From contig NZ_JACWMW010000003.1 in the NCBI RefSeq assembly GCF_014773275.1, positions 558,001 to 622,000 on the forward strand: a DNA stretch of 64,000 nt. The letters are read 5' to 3'. A program made the position numbers and the translations under genes. The notes under the pieces were generated by a model, which was given only the letters and a program-made list of their open reading frames with translations, made no database searches and was not told where the DNA came from. The first letter of the stretch is position 1. Every line of letters begins with the position of its first letter. The stretch comes from Mucilaginibacter rigui (GTDB taxonomy: Bacteria > Bacteroidota > Bacteroidia > Sphingobacteriales > Sphingobacteriaceae). Shown here piece by piece: positions 1-8,367 of this stretch.

Positions 1-1
1 T

Positions 2-334
2 ACCCGCTGGTTTCAGAAACGTTATTATGAATTGACAGGAAAGCCAGTAGCAAATGTAAAAGCCTTGGCTGCTTTACTACCATATGATAGTAATGCTAAA
101 CAAGTGTTTGATGAATTTGCCGCTAACATGGCTGATTTTTTGAAAAAGCCGCTGCAACAGTTATCACCTGATGTACTGGTGCTTTGTGGTAATATTACCA
201 GAGCGTCGGCATACTTTTTACCACAGCTAAGGGAGCATTTACCTGCTATAACTATACAAACCGCTCTATTGGGCGAGAAGGCGGCGCTTATAGGTGCTTC
301 TGTATTTACTAATATAAACGTTCTTGAATCATGA
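2..334 (+). CDS. ROK family sugar kinase, C-terminal part (5' end outside window)
   Basis: The reading frame is open from the first bases of the window, so this is the 3' end of a longer gene. The visible 110 residues contain a segment VLVLCGNITRAS, which matches the glycine-rich C-terminal signature of ROK proteins, followed by the terminal helix with ALIGAS. ROK kinases phosphorylate hexoses such as glucose, fructose or mannose in the cytoplasm. The stop codon overlaps the start of the next gene (ATGA), so the kinase and the FucP-like symporter are translationally coupled. This suggests the imported sugar is the kinase substrate. The N-terminal ATP-binding region and zinc motif are not visible, so a ROK repressor cannot be fully excluded, although coupling to a transporter favours a kinase. 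Confidence 0.72.
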   Translation, partial: TRWFQKRYYELTGKPVANVKALAALLPYDSNAKQVFDEFAANMADFLKKPLQQLSPDVLVLCGNITRASAYFLPQLREHLPAITIQTALLGEKAALIGASVFTNINVLES

Positions 335-1554
335 CAAACAAACCTGCTTTTACTGAAAAGAAATATGTGGTTATATTTATTTTCGTAACCTCATTGTTTT
401 TAATGTGGGGGCTGTTGCACTCCATGAGCGATGTTCTTAACAGGCACTTTCAAACAGTATTAAATGTTTCAAAATCTCAATCCGGGCTTATTCAGCTATC
501 TGTTTTTGGTGCATATTTTATTATGAGCATACCGGCTGGTATGTTCTTAAAGCGTTATGGTTATAAGTCTGGTGTAGTATTGGGTTTAACCTTGTTTGCT
601 ATAGGTACCTTTTTGTTTGTACCGGCAGCAAATGTAGCCTCGTTTGGCTTTTTCCGTATAGCATTATTTATATTGGGATGCGGAATGGCTACTTTAGAAA
701 CAGTAGCCCATCCGTTTGCCGCTGCATTAGGCGACCAGCGTACCAGCGACCGAAGACTCAATTTTTCGCAATCGTTTAATGCCGTAGGCGCAATCATTGG
801 CCCTGCTATTGGTTCTTATTTTTTATTAAGGGCAACTGGTGGCAACTCAACAGATCTTTCATCTGTAAAAAGCCTTTATATTGCTATTGGGTGTATAATA
901 GTATTTATTGCTATTGCATTTTTATTGGTAAAGATACCCGCACTGACAGATCCGCATACAGAAGTTGATCCGGAAGCAGTGAATATTGATACTGCTCCGG
1001 GGAAGAAGCTATATCAACATAAGCACTTTATATGGGCTGTTACAGCACAATTTTTTAATGTGGCCGCACAAGGAGGTACCTGGGCATTCTTTATCAATTA
1101 CGGGCACGATGTAATGGGTTTTGATAACCAAACCGCAGGCAGTTATATGAGCATTTTTATGGCCATGATGGCTGCCGGGCGTTTTGCTGGGACCTACCTG
1201 ATGCGTTTTATAGCTCCCAACAAATTACTGGCAATATTTGCTTTTGGCAATATCCTAATGTGTGTTATTGTTGCGCAGGGTTGGGGCTGGACCTCTTACA
1301 TAGCCCTGATGATGATCAATTTCTTTTTCAGTATTATGTTTCCTACCATATTTAGTTTGGGGCTTAAAAACCTGGGCAAGCATACCCAGCAGGCATCATC
1401 ATTTATATCAATGGGTGTTGTAGGCGGTGCATTTTTCCCACTTATAATGGGCAAAATAGCAGATCATAATGTGGCTCAGGCTTATTACCTGCCCATTATA
1501 TGTTATGCAGTGATATTTATGTTTGGTTATAAATTATATAAAGTAAAGCATTAG
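331..1554 (+). CDS. FucP-like MFS sugar/H+ symporter
   Basis: A 407-residue integral membrane protein with about twelve hydrophobic segments and the layout of the FucP branch of the major facilitator superfamily. Visible family features are TSLFLMWGLLHSMSDVLNRHF near the N terminus, the SVFGAYFIMSIPAGMFLKRYGYK segment of TM2-TM3, and the VAAQGGTWAFFINYGHD and FPTIFSLGLKNLGKHTQQ segments in the second half. Members import fucose, glucose, galactose or mannose with a proton across the inner membrane. It starts inside the stop codon of the ROK gene and is 18 bases from the next gene, so the three look like one operon. A close paralogue of almost the same length lies at 38468-39700. The transported sugar cannot be read from the sequence; mannose is an inference from the linked mannosidases. 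Confidence 0.88.
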   Translation: MTNKPAFTEKKYVVIFIFVTSLFLMWGLLHSMSDVLNRHFQTVLNVSKSQSGLIQLSVFGAYFIMSIPAGMFLKRYGYKSGVVLGLTLFAIGTFLFVPAANVASFGFFRIALFILGCGMATLETVAHPFAAALGDQRTSDRRLNFSQSFNAVGAIIGPAIGSYFLLRATGGNSTDLSSVKSLYIAIGCIIVFIAIAFLLVKIPALTDPHTEVDPEAVNIDTAPGKKLYQHKHFIWAVTAQFFNVAAQGGTWAFFINYGHDVMGFDNQTAGSYMSIFMAMMAAGRFAGTYLMRFIAPNKLLAIFAFGNILMCVIVAQGWGWTSYIALMMINFFFSIMFPTIFSLGLKNLGKHTQQASSFISMGVVGGAFFPLIMGKIADHNVAQAYYLPIICYAVIFMFGYKLYKVKH

Positions 1555-1572
1555 CCTGTTAAACTGAAATTT

Positions 1573-3279
1573 ATGAAAAATCTCTTTTTATATAGCTCTT
1601 TGCTTTTGTTTGTTTCCGGGAGTGTAATAGCACAAAAAACAATTAATCAGATTGATATAAGTGTTGTTGCCGCTATGCCAAATATGCCCACACCATATAA
1701 AATGAAAAATTGGAAACAGATTGGTATTAAACAGGATGCGTTTTTATATGATTTTAATGCAAAAGGTGCCTTACTACCGTTAATTTGGTGGGATGATAGC
1801 CATGTGAATATGCCCGGCCGCTCGTTCGGTTTACCAAGCTATGTGGGCTCAATAAGGCAAAAGGGAACAAATGAGTATGAATCTTTACCCGTAATGGGCT
1901 CCCTGTTAGGGGCCTCGCTATTAGGAATTGATAAGAGTAATGTTAATGGCGTTGATTTTGTAGGCATGACCAAGCATTTTTATAATGCCGCCAATGGTGC
2001 AAACCTGATTATGAATAAAGGTAACCTTAAAATGGGCAATACCTTTTGGTACGAGATATGGCCGGGAATGGCTTTTAGTATGCTGGTAGACCAGTACCCT
2101 GCCAAAAAGGATTTGGCGGAAATTATGCAGAAAAATGCAGCGCATTGGCTGGATATTATCAATAACCTATCTGTAAATCGCCCGTTCCCTGATTTTAACT
2201 TTACATCATATAGTCTGGAACAAAAAAAAGGCGTTTATAACGGTGTGTGGCACGAACCTGACGCAGCAGCAGGGTTGGCCTGGCTGGAGTTTACCGCCTG
2301 GAAAAATTCAAGAGATGACAGATACCTAAAAGCCAGCAAGGCGTGTATGGCATTTTTGCAGTATCGCCCTGCAAAGGAAGGCCCTTTTTATGAAGTAATG
2401 ATGCCATATGGTGCGTATCTGGCTGTCAGGATGAATGCCGAGTTAGGTACCAGTTATGATGAAATCAAGATGCTGAACTGGTGTTTTGATGGTAATAATT
2501 CTGACCGCGATGGCTGGGGTGTTATATCCGAAAGATGGGGTGATGATGATGTGTATGGGTTGGTGGGGCAAAAAAAAGAGGAGCAATATGCTTTTGCGAT
2601 GAATACCTATTCGCATGCAGCGGCATTAGTGCCAATTGTTAAGTATAACCCGGCCTATTCTAAAACTATTGGTAAATGGTTGCTAAACCTGGCTAATGCG
2701 AGCAGATTATTTTATGCAGACGAACACCCCAAAAACAGGCAGACCAGTGGCATTTGGCAAGGCGACCCCGATCATGTAATAAGTTACGAAGGTTTGCGCA
2801 AAGATCTTGATCACGGTAATGATTTTGCCATATTTAAAGGTATCCTTACCGATAAGGGCCCATATGCAGTTGGCGACCAGGTAAAGCAGTACAGATCTAT
2901 GACTGATATTTGCATCTATGGTTCAGCATGGGTAGGTATGCTGGGGGCAATAGTTGATACCACAAATGTAAAAGGCATATTAAAACTGGATTGTAATAAA
3001 ACAGACTTCTATGCCGACCGTAGCATCCCTTCTTATTTGTATTACAACCCTTATAAAGAGGTGAAAACAGTTGAGATAGATTTGGGTAACGGTGTGGTAG
3101 ATGTTTACGACAGGGTATCGAAAAAAATATTAATAAAACATTTAACAGGGAAACAAAAGTTAGCAGTTCCTGCAGAAGGGGCTTTATCTTTAGCCCTTAT
3201 TCCTGTTACCTTAAAAGTACTTAAGCGTGGTAATAAGATATTGGCAGGCACATATATCATTGACTATTTAGGGAAATAA
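1573..3279 (+). CDS. Secreted protein of unknown family, possibly (alpha/alpha)6-barrel glycoside hydrolase
   Basis: A 568-residue protein with a signal peptide (about residues 1-20, ending VIAQ) and no membrane segment. I do not recognise the family firmly. The body has alternating helical stretches rich in Trp, Tyr, Asp and Glu (WYEIWPGMAFSML, YNGVWHEPDAAAGLAWLEF, GWGVISERWGDDD, GIWQGDPDHVISYEGLRKD), which resembles helical-toroid carbohydrate enzymes or lyases. The C-terminal 100 residues look beta-rich. It follows the ROK kinase and FucP-like symporter after 18 bases, so it is probably co-transcribed and supplies their sugar. Acidic residues in the WHEPDAA and SERWGDDD stretches are candidate catalytic positions, which is a guess. 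It could also be a non-catalytic glycan-binding protein. Confidence 0.5.
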   Translation: MKNLFLYSSLLLFVSGSVIAQKTINQIDISVVAAMPNMPTPYKMKNWKQIGIKQDAFLYDFNAKGALLPLIWWDDSHVNMPGRSFGLPSYVGSIRQKGTNEYESLPVMGSLLGASLLGIDKSNVNGVDFVGMTKHFYNAANGANLIMNKGNLKMGNTFWYEIWPGMAFSMLVDQYPAKKDLAEIMQKNAAHWLDIINNLSVNRPFPDFNFTSYSLEQKKGVYNGVWHEPDAAAGLAWLEFTAWKNSRDDRYLKASKACMAFLQYRPAKEGPFYEVMMPYGAYLAVRMNAELGTSYDEIKMLNWCFDGNNSDRDGWGVISERWGDDDVYGLVGQKKEEQYAFAMNTYSHAAALVPIVKYNPAYSKTIGKWLLNLANASRLFYADEHPKNRQTSGIWQGDPDHVISYEGLRKDLDHGNDFAIFKGILTDKGPYAVGDQVKQYRSMTDICIYGSAWVGMLGAIVDTTNVKGILKLDCNKTDFYADRSIPSYLYYNPYKEVKTVEIDLGNGVVDVYDRVSKKILIKHLTGKQKLAVPAEGALSLALIPVTLKVLKRGNKILAGTYIIDYLGK

Positions 3280-3664
3280 ACCTAATTTTTTCTATATCTA
3301 TTAAAAGTTGGTGTTTGTTATTAAGGTGGCATCAATTCCGTCATTATTAAAATAGCTCCCGTTAATACCTGCAGGCTATCCAGATAATTATCTGAGTGAG
3401 TGTGTTAATACTCACGCATTAAACGGCCCCGGCCTGCTATGCAAGTCTGGTCAGTAATAATATCTGGATGAAGGGGAATAGTTTATTGTCTTGTCGCTAA
3501 AGTATTCTTTAATATTCATCTCCATTTTTAGTTATTGCATTATCTGGCCATCGTATGTTTTAAATAATAAATGATTGAACCAGCCATGATGAAAACATAG
3601 CAATAATTGTATAAATCATTATTTTATAGTCAAACTGGATATATATTTAAAGGTAGAAAAAAAA
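3280..3664 (+). other. Non-coding stretch with several inverted repeats
   Basis: No credible gene is visible between the secreted protein and the blaI-type promoter. The stretch contains a perfect 14-base palindrome CAGATAATTATCTG (3381-3394), a TGAGT/ACTCA stem just after it, and longer-range complementarity: ATCCAGATA (3379-3387) with TATCTGGAT (3461-3469), and GCAGGC (3371-3376) with GCCTGC (3432-3437). The nested order of these arms would allow a roughly 100-base folded RNA, or it may be the decayed remnant of an element. No T-rich tail is present, so it is not an obvious terminator. Confidence 0.35.
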
Positions 3665-3690
3665 TCCTATGTTTTATTTGGAACATAGGA
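3665..3690 (+). promoter_or_regulatory. Probable BlaI-type operator
   Basis: A perfect 9-base inverted repeat, TCCTATGTT (3665-3673) and AACATAGGA (3682-3690), is separated by 8 bases. BlaI/MecI-family repressors bind dyads of this kind, commonly with TACA/TGTA cores. It lies directly upstream of the regulator gene and covers the presumed -33 element (TTTG at 3677-3680), so repressor binding would block RNA polymerase. Autoregulation is an inference from position. Confidence 0.65.
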
Positions 3691-3707
3691 AAAAATTTCT
3701 ACCTTTG
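3677..3707 (+). promoter_or_regulatory. Bacteroidota-type promoter of the blaI/blaR1-like operon
   Basis: TTTG (3677-3680), 19 bases, then TACCTTTG (3700-3707) fit the Bacteroidota consensus TTTG/TAnnTTTG exactly. The ATG at 3715 is only 7 bases after the -7 box, so transcription would begin at or just before the start codon and the mRNA would be leaderless or nearly so. Confidence 0.6.
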
Positions 3708-3714
3708 GATTGTT

Positions 3715-4104
3715 ATGAGTAAAGAAGAGTTAAACAAACCCGTTGAACCAACAAAATCAGAGTTGGAAATTCTACAGGTACTGTGGGAAATAGGCCCGGC
3801 AACCGTGCGCACGGTAAACGACGAACTGCAAAAGCAAAAAGAGGTGAATTACGCTACTACTTTAAAGTTTATGCAGCTGATGGCCGAAAAGGGGATGCTC
3901 ATCCGTGACGAAAGCCAGATGAAGCATATCTACAGTGTTGCCGAAGAGGAGCAAAAAACTAAATCGCACCTGCTGGATAAGTTTGTAGACGCTATGTACA
4001 AAGGGTCGGCAAGTAAGCTGGTATTACAATTACTTGGTAATAAAAAGAATTCTCAGCAAGAGTTGCAGGAGATCAAAGACATTCTTAAAAAATTGGAGGA
4101 ATAA
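3715..4104 (+). CDS. BlaI/MecI/CopY family transcriptional repressor
   Basis: A 129-residue winged-helix regulator. The N-terminal half carries the family pattern PTKSELEILQVLWEIGPATV, then VNYATTLKFMQLMAEKGML for the recognition helix and wing. The C-terminal half is the helical dimerisation and protease-cleavage region ending in ELQEIKDILKKLEE. The ATG at 3715 is preferred because the promoter and operator lie immediately upstream and the family N terminus aligns there; an upstream in-frame extension to 3607 would run through the operator. BlaI proteins repress their own operon until a BlaR1-type protease inactivates them, and here the protease gene follows after 2 bases. The signal is unknown; in Bacteroidota such pairs are not restricted to beta-lactamases. 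Confidence 0.9.
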   Translation: MSKEELNKPVEPTKSELEILQVLWEIGPATVRTVNDELQKQKEVNYATTLKFMQLMAEKGMLIRDESQMKHIYSVAEEEQKTKSHLLDKFVDAMYKGSASKLVLQLLGNKKNSQQELQEIKDILKKLEE

Positions 4105-4106
4105 TA

Positions 4107-5774
4107 ATGGATAGTTTTAATATTGCATTGGGGCAAACACTCATCCACTCATTATGGCAGGGAGTGATATTGGCAGGCATTACGGGCTTGATAATTATTT
4201 TTACCCGCAAAGCCAAAGCCGCTAACCGCTACTTACTGATGGTAGGAACAATGTTGGCGTTCGTTATAGTTTCTATCGGTACGTTTTGTTATGAGTTTTA
4301 TCAGCCATCTGCTAAAGTAGCAACAGGCGATATTATTTACCATGTTTCAGCTATTTCAAATCTTACTAATGTTGAACGCAGCTTACCACAACAGGTAATG
4401 CAATATGTTAATAACCACACACAAAGTATAGTTTTGGTTTGGTTTTTTATAGTACTGGCTCGCAGCCTGCAATTAGCTACGGGTTTGCAAAGCTTATACC
4501 ATTTGCGTCGTAAAAATTTGTTTGCAGTTGATGAAAACTGGGGCAAAAGAGTAGCGATATTATCCGCTCACTTAGGTATAAACAGGGTAGTGGGCATTGC
4601 AGAATCGGGCATAGCGAAAGTTCCTATGGTAATAGGGCACTTAAAACCATTGATTCTCATTCCCGCGGGATTATTAACCGCTTTACCGCCTGCTGAAATT
4701 GAGGCTATTTTAATACACGAACTGGCCCATATCCAGCGAAGGGATTACCTGGTGAATTTACTGCAAAGTTTCCTGGAGATCATCTTTTTCTTTAACCCCG
4801 CGGTGCTATGGCTATCGGCCCTTATTCGTACCGAAAGGGAGAACTGTTGCGATGATATTGCAGTTGAACAAACCAGCAGCAAAGTGAATTACATCCGTGC
4901 CCTGGTTTCTTGTCAGGAGTACCAGTTATCGGCTCCGGCTTATGCAATGGCCTTTCCTGGCAGGCGCAGCCAGTTGATGGATCGTGTAAAACGTATGGCA
5001 TCCGGCACAAATAATGCTTTAAACTTCAGGGAACGTTCCATATTATTTATAACACTGTTTACAGCGGGGCTATTAACCGTAGCGTTTACCAATGCCAAAC
5101 AGATCCAGCATTTCGCTGTAAAAACCCAAAAAGCGCTTACACAATCAATTATCCCGGCAACAGATACTATACCTGTACAGCCACAACCAGCCAAAAAAAC
5201 TAAGGTTAAAGCCAGTGCGGTTGCACAACCGGTAAAAGCCTATACAGAGCAAACTGCACCTGTTGAACCGAATGAAGTAACTATAACTAAACAAAAGGAA
5301 ATGGCGTTTGAAGATTCGGTTAGGCAAAGCCGGTTATCGCCAACAGCGCCTATAACCCCAATAACCCCCATAACACCCAATACTGGCCGCACGCAACCCA
5401 TAACTCCTATAACATCAATTAATACAAAGCCATTATCGCCATTAACGGGGGACCTAAGTCCGTATAAAAATAGAAGCCTTAACTATAATACTACAGCAAA
5501 ACAGTACGCGGCAACACCTGATGAACCGGTAAAATCAAAAGCGCCGAGCATTGGCGAACAGGTAACAGCCGAGCTAATTAAAGACCAACTTATAAGCTCG
5601 GATGACAAACATATATCATTCAAACTAAGTAACACCGATTTAATTGTTAATGGTATACGCCAGACGGATGACGTACAAAAGCGTTACAAGGATAAATTTG
5701 TACCCGTATCAAAAGGTAAAAGCACCTGGACATTGTACAATAATTACGATACCACTACCGACGATAAAAAATAA
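4107..5774 (+). CDS. M56 family (BlaR1-like) membrane metalloprotease
   Basis: A 555-residue protein. The N-terminal half has four hydrophobic segments (about residues 11-30, 42-60, 105-125 and 308-325) around a gluzincin-type zinc site, H204-E205-x-x-H208 in LIHELAHIQRRDYL, with a downstream RTERENCCDD helix that probably supplies the third ligand. M56 proteases relay an envelope signal and trigger removal of the partner BlaI repressor encoded 2 bases upstream. Unlike classical BlaR1, the part after the last membrane segment (about residue 326 on) shows no penicillin-binding motifs (SxxK, SxN, KTG). It is low-complexity, with a Thr/Pro/Ile run built on ITPITP units around residues 412-450, then a short hydrophilic tail. 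The periplasmic sensor therefore differs from the beta-lactam type. Confidence 0.87.
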   Translation: MDSFNIALGQTLIHSLWQGVILAGITGLIIIFTRKAKAANRYLLMVGTMLAFVIVSIGTFCYEFYQPSAKVATGDIIYHVSAISNLTNVERSLPQQVMQYVNNHTQSIVLVWFFIVLARSLQLATGLQSLYHLRRKNLFAVDENWGKRVAILSAHLGINRVVGIAESGIAKVPMVIGHLKPLILIPAGLLTALPPAEIEAILIHELAHIQRRDYLVNLLQSFLEIIFFFNPAVLWLSALIRTERENCCDDIAVEQTSSKVNYIRALVSCQEYQLSAPAYAMAFPGRRSQLMDRVKRMASGTNNALNFRERSILFITLFTAGLLTVAFTNAKQIQHFAVKTQKALTQSIIPATDTIPVQPQPAKKTKVKASAVAQPVKAYTEQTAPVEPNEVTITKQKEMAFEDSVRQSRLSPTAPITPITPITPNTGRTQPITPITSINTKPLSPLTGDLSPYKNRSLNYNTTAKQYAATPDEPVKSKAPSIGEQVTAELIKDQLISSDDKHISFKLSNTDLIVNGIRQTDDVQKRYKDKFVPVSKGKSTWTLYNNYDTTTDDKK

Positions 5775-5813
5775 GCAGAAGTTTATCTGAAAAAATATTC
5801 AATCACATAAACG

Positions 5814-5827
5814 GGCATAGCTATGCC
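5814..5827 (+). repeat. Perfect 14-base palindrome in the M56-TonB intergenic gap
   Basis: GGCATAGCTATGCC is its own reverse complement and lies 40 bases after the protease stop and 25 bases before the next ATG. It could be an operator or a small hairpin. There is no T-tract, so a terminator is unlikely. It does not resemble the TCCTATGTT dyad at 3665. Confidence 0.4.
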
Positions 5828-5852
5828 TAAAAATTCCTAAAACCATTTGACC

Positions 5853-8267
5853 ATGAAATTAAAAATTGCGGCTTTTTTAGCTGCCTGGCTTTCTATTACC
5901 TCAACTTTTGTAAACGCCCAAAGCATCAGCGGTAAAGTGACTGATAGCAGTCAAAAACCGCTTGATGGTGCAAGCGTTTACCTGATGCAAGATTCAGCAC
6001 TTGTTAAAACGGCTTTGGCAGATGCCGTCGGTGCGTTTAGCTTTGTCCAGTTAAAACCAGGCAAATATTATCTTAATATTAGTATGATGGGTTTTGCCAG
6101 TTATAAAAGTGGCTTATTAAAACCAGATACCACGCTGCTTGCTTTAATGCAGCCAACAGGCAAACAGTTAAAAGAAGTTGTTATCACCTCCCAAAAGCAA
6201 TTTGTTGAACAAAAGATAGACCGCACAGTGGTAAACGTTGATGCCCTGATCAGCAACGCTGGGTCGACAGCAATGGATGTGCTGGAGAAATCGCCGGGTG
6301 TATTGGTAGATCAAAGCGGTGCCATCAGCCTGAAGGGGAAAAATGGGGTAAAGATCTTTATAGATGATAAGCCTACTTACCTCTCTGGCGCCGATCTGGA
6401 TAACTACCTGCGCTCGCTGTCGTCTGCAACTATTGACCAAATAGAGCTGATGAGCAACCCGCCCGCAAAATATGACGCGGCCGGTAATGGCGGTGTTATC
6501 AACATTCGTTTAAAAAGGAATAAAGCAAAAGGCTTTAACGGCGGCATAAATCTCAGTTATTCGCAGGGATATTACGGACGGACAAATAACGGGTTGAATT
6601 TTACTTACCGCGATAATAAATTGAACCTTTTCGGGAACTTTAGCTATAATACAGCCAATGGGTTCAGCGATTTGGATATTAATCGCCATTTTTTTACCGA
6701 CGCTGGCGCACCTGATTACGATTTTTTGCAAAACTCATTTATTCGCCGTACATCAAAAAGCTATAATTCAAAAATTGGGTTTGATTATTACGTAAGCGAG
6801 AAATCGACGATTGGTTTTATTGTTAACGGATTAATAAGTCCCAGCGATGTGAACACTATAAATAAGAGCAGGTTTTTAAACACAAACGGTAATCTTGATT
6901 CTACCATTGTAGCTTTAAATGCCCAGCACCGTAACTTTAAGAATGGGACAGCAAATGTAAACTATCGCCATCAGTATGATAAAAAGGGAAGAGAATTAAC
7001 CCTTGATTTTGATTACCTGCGCTATCAAACCAATATGGCTCAGTCTTTTGACAACACAGGGTACCTACCCAATGGTAATATTTCCACTCAGGATCTGCTG
7101 ACTGGTAACCTGCCGTCAAACATAAATATTTGGTCGGCCAAAACAGATTATACTCACCCCTTAAACAGTGGTTTTAAGCTTGAAACAGGTTTGAAAAGTA
7201 GTTATACCAAAACCGATAATATAGCCGACTATTTTGTTACTCAAGGAGGTGTTACAGCGCCCGACTATGATAAAACCAACCATTTTATTTATAAGGAACA
7301 GATCAGTGCAGGCTACCTAAATGTCAATAAAGATTGGAAAAGGATCTCACTTCAATTGGGACTTAGGTTTGAGAATACCGCGTCTGATGGTCACCAACTG
7401 GGCAACATACAAAAACCAGATTCGACCTTTAAGAGAAATTATAACGGCTTATTTCCAACCGCGTATATTCAATACAAATTAGATAGTACGGGCAGCCATA
7501 GCATAAACTTTAATTATGGCCGCAGGATAGACCGCCCTTATTATGAAGACCTTAACCCATTTTTGTCGCCGTTGGATAAGTTTACCTACTATACCGGTAA
7601 CCCCTTCCTTAAACCATCATATACTGATGATTGGGAGTTGTCACACACCTGGAAAAACATTACCACAACCCTTAACTATAGCCAGACAAAGGATGATGTG
7701 AACGAGACGATAGAAATAGTAAACGGTATTTATTACAGCCGCCCCGGGAACCTTGGGAAAAGCATCAATAAGGGTATTAGTATAGACGCGAGTTTTGATC
7801 CTGCAAAGTGGCTTAACTTTCATTTTTCTGGTAGGGTTGTAAATATCCATACCATTAGCCAATTTTATACCGGCACGCTTGATACAAAGGGGACATATTA
7901 CTTTATTCGCCCGGTGTTTCAATTTAAATTGCCGAAGGACTGGACGACGCAAATTGACGGTGGTTACCAGAGTAAGGTCACCAACGCGCAGTTTATCGCT
8001 TCAGCAAGGGGGAAAATTAATGCTGCAGTCACCAAAAAATTCTCACCTTCACTCAGTATGAGCATTGTTGGGAATGATTTGTTTTACACATTCAATAATG
8101 GCGGGCAGATCAACAACCTTGCTAATGTAAAGGCCAATTATTTAAACCGTGGCGATTCAAGAACGGTTGTGCTATCATTAAACTACCGTTTTGGTAAAAC
8201 CATAGCTGATTTACGAAAACACAATGCCGATGGCGCAGAAAGTGAAAAGAACAGGGTGAAAAACTAA
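5853..8267 (+). CDS. TonB-dependent receptor-like outer-membrane beta-barrel protein
   Basis: An 804-residue outer-membrane protein with a signal peptide (about 1-23, ending VNAQS), a carboxypeptidase-regulatory-like domain (about 25-105, ISGKVTDSSQKPLDGASVYL), a plug domain (about 115-220, with VVVNVDALISNAGSTAMDVLEKSPGV-type sequence and IDDKPTYLSG) and a long C-terminal barrel of the OMP_b-brl_3 type. ATG 5853 is chosen over an in-frame TTG six bases earlier. These proteins are usually placed with TonB-dependent receptors, but many lack a known ligand. The gene follows the BlaI/M56 pair in the same direction after 78 bases, so it may belong to that regulon. No SusD partner is adjacent, which argues against a glycan uptake role. 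Confidence 0.82.
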   Translation: MKLKIAAFLAAWLSITSTFVNAQSISGKVTDSSQKPLDGASVYLMQDSALVKTALADAVGAFSFVQLKPGKYYLNISMMGFASYKSGLLKPDTTLLALMQPTGKQLKEVVITSQKQFVEQKIDRTVVNVDALISNAGSTAMDVLEKSPGVLVDQSGAISLKGKNGVKIFIDDKPTYLSGADLDNYLRSLSSATIDQIELMSNPPAKYDAAGNGGVINIRLKRNKAKGFNGGINLSYSQGYYGRTNNGLNFTYRDNKLNLFGNFSYNTANGFSDLDINRHFFTDAGAPDYDFLQNSFIRRTSKSYNSKIGFDYYVSEKSTIGFIVNGLISPSDVNTINKSRFLNTNGNLDSTIVALNAQHRNFKNGTANVNYRHQYDKKGRELTLDFDYLRYQTNMAQSFDNTGYLPNGNISTQDLLTGNLPSNINIWSAKTDYTHPLNSGFKLETGLKSSYTKTDNIADYFVTQGGVTAPDYDKTNHFIYKEQISAGYLNVNKDWKRISLQLGLRFENTASDGHQLGNIQKPDSTFKRNYNGLFPTAYIQYKLDSTGSHSINFNYGRRIDRPYYEDLNPFLSPLDKFTYYTGNPFLKPSYTDDWELSHTWKNITTTLNYSQTKDDVNETIEIVNGIYYSRPGNLGKSINKGISIDASFDPAKWLNFHFSGRVVNIHTISQFYTGTLDTKGTYYFIRPVFQFKLPKDWTTQIDGGYQSKVTNAQFIASARGKINAAVTKKFSPSLSMSIVGNDLFYTFNNGGQINNLANVKANYLNRGDSRTVVLSLNYRFGKTIADLRKHNADGAESEKNRVKN

Positions 8268-8367
8268 GGGTATATCTATGTTGTGTAGTAAATAAGCCAG
8301 CTGCAATGCTATATTGTATCATGGTAATTATAGTCGCTGATAAAAAGATGGGAATATTTGGCTGCTG

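Noticed and set aside
2171..2186. TAAATCG half-site in the unassigned secreted protein gene
   Set aside because: It is inside coding sequence and lacks the second half; single half-sites are expected by chance.
5335..5450. Short repeated units considered as a CRISPR or tandem array
   Set aside because: They are in-frame ITPITP codon repeats of the M56 protein, with no spacers of constant length.
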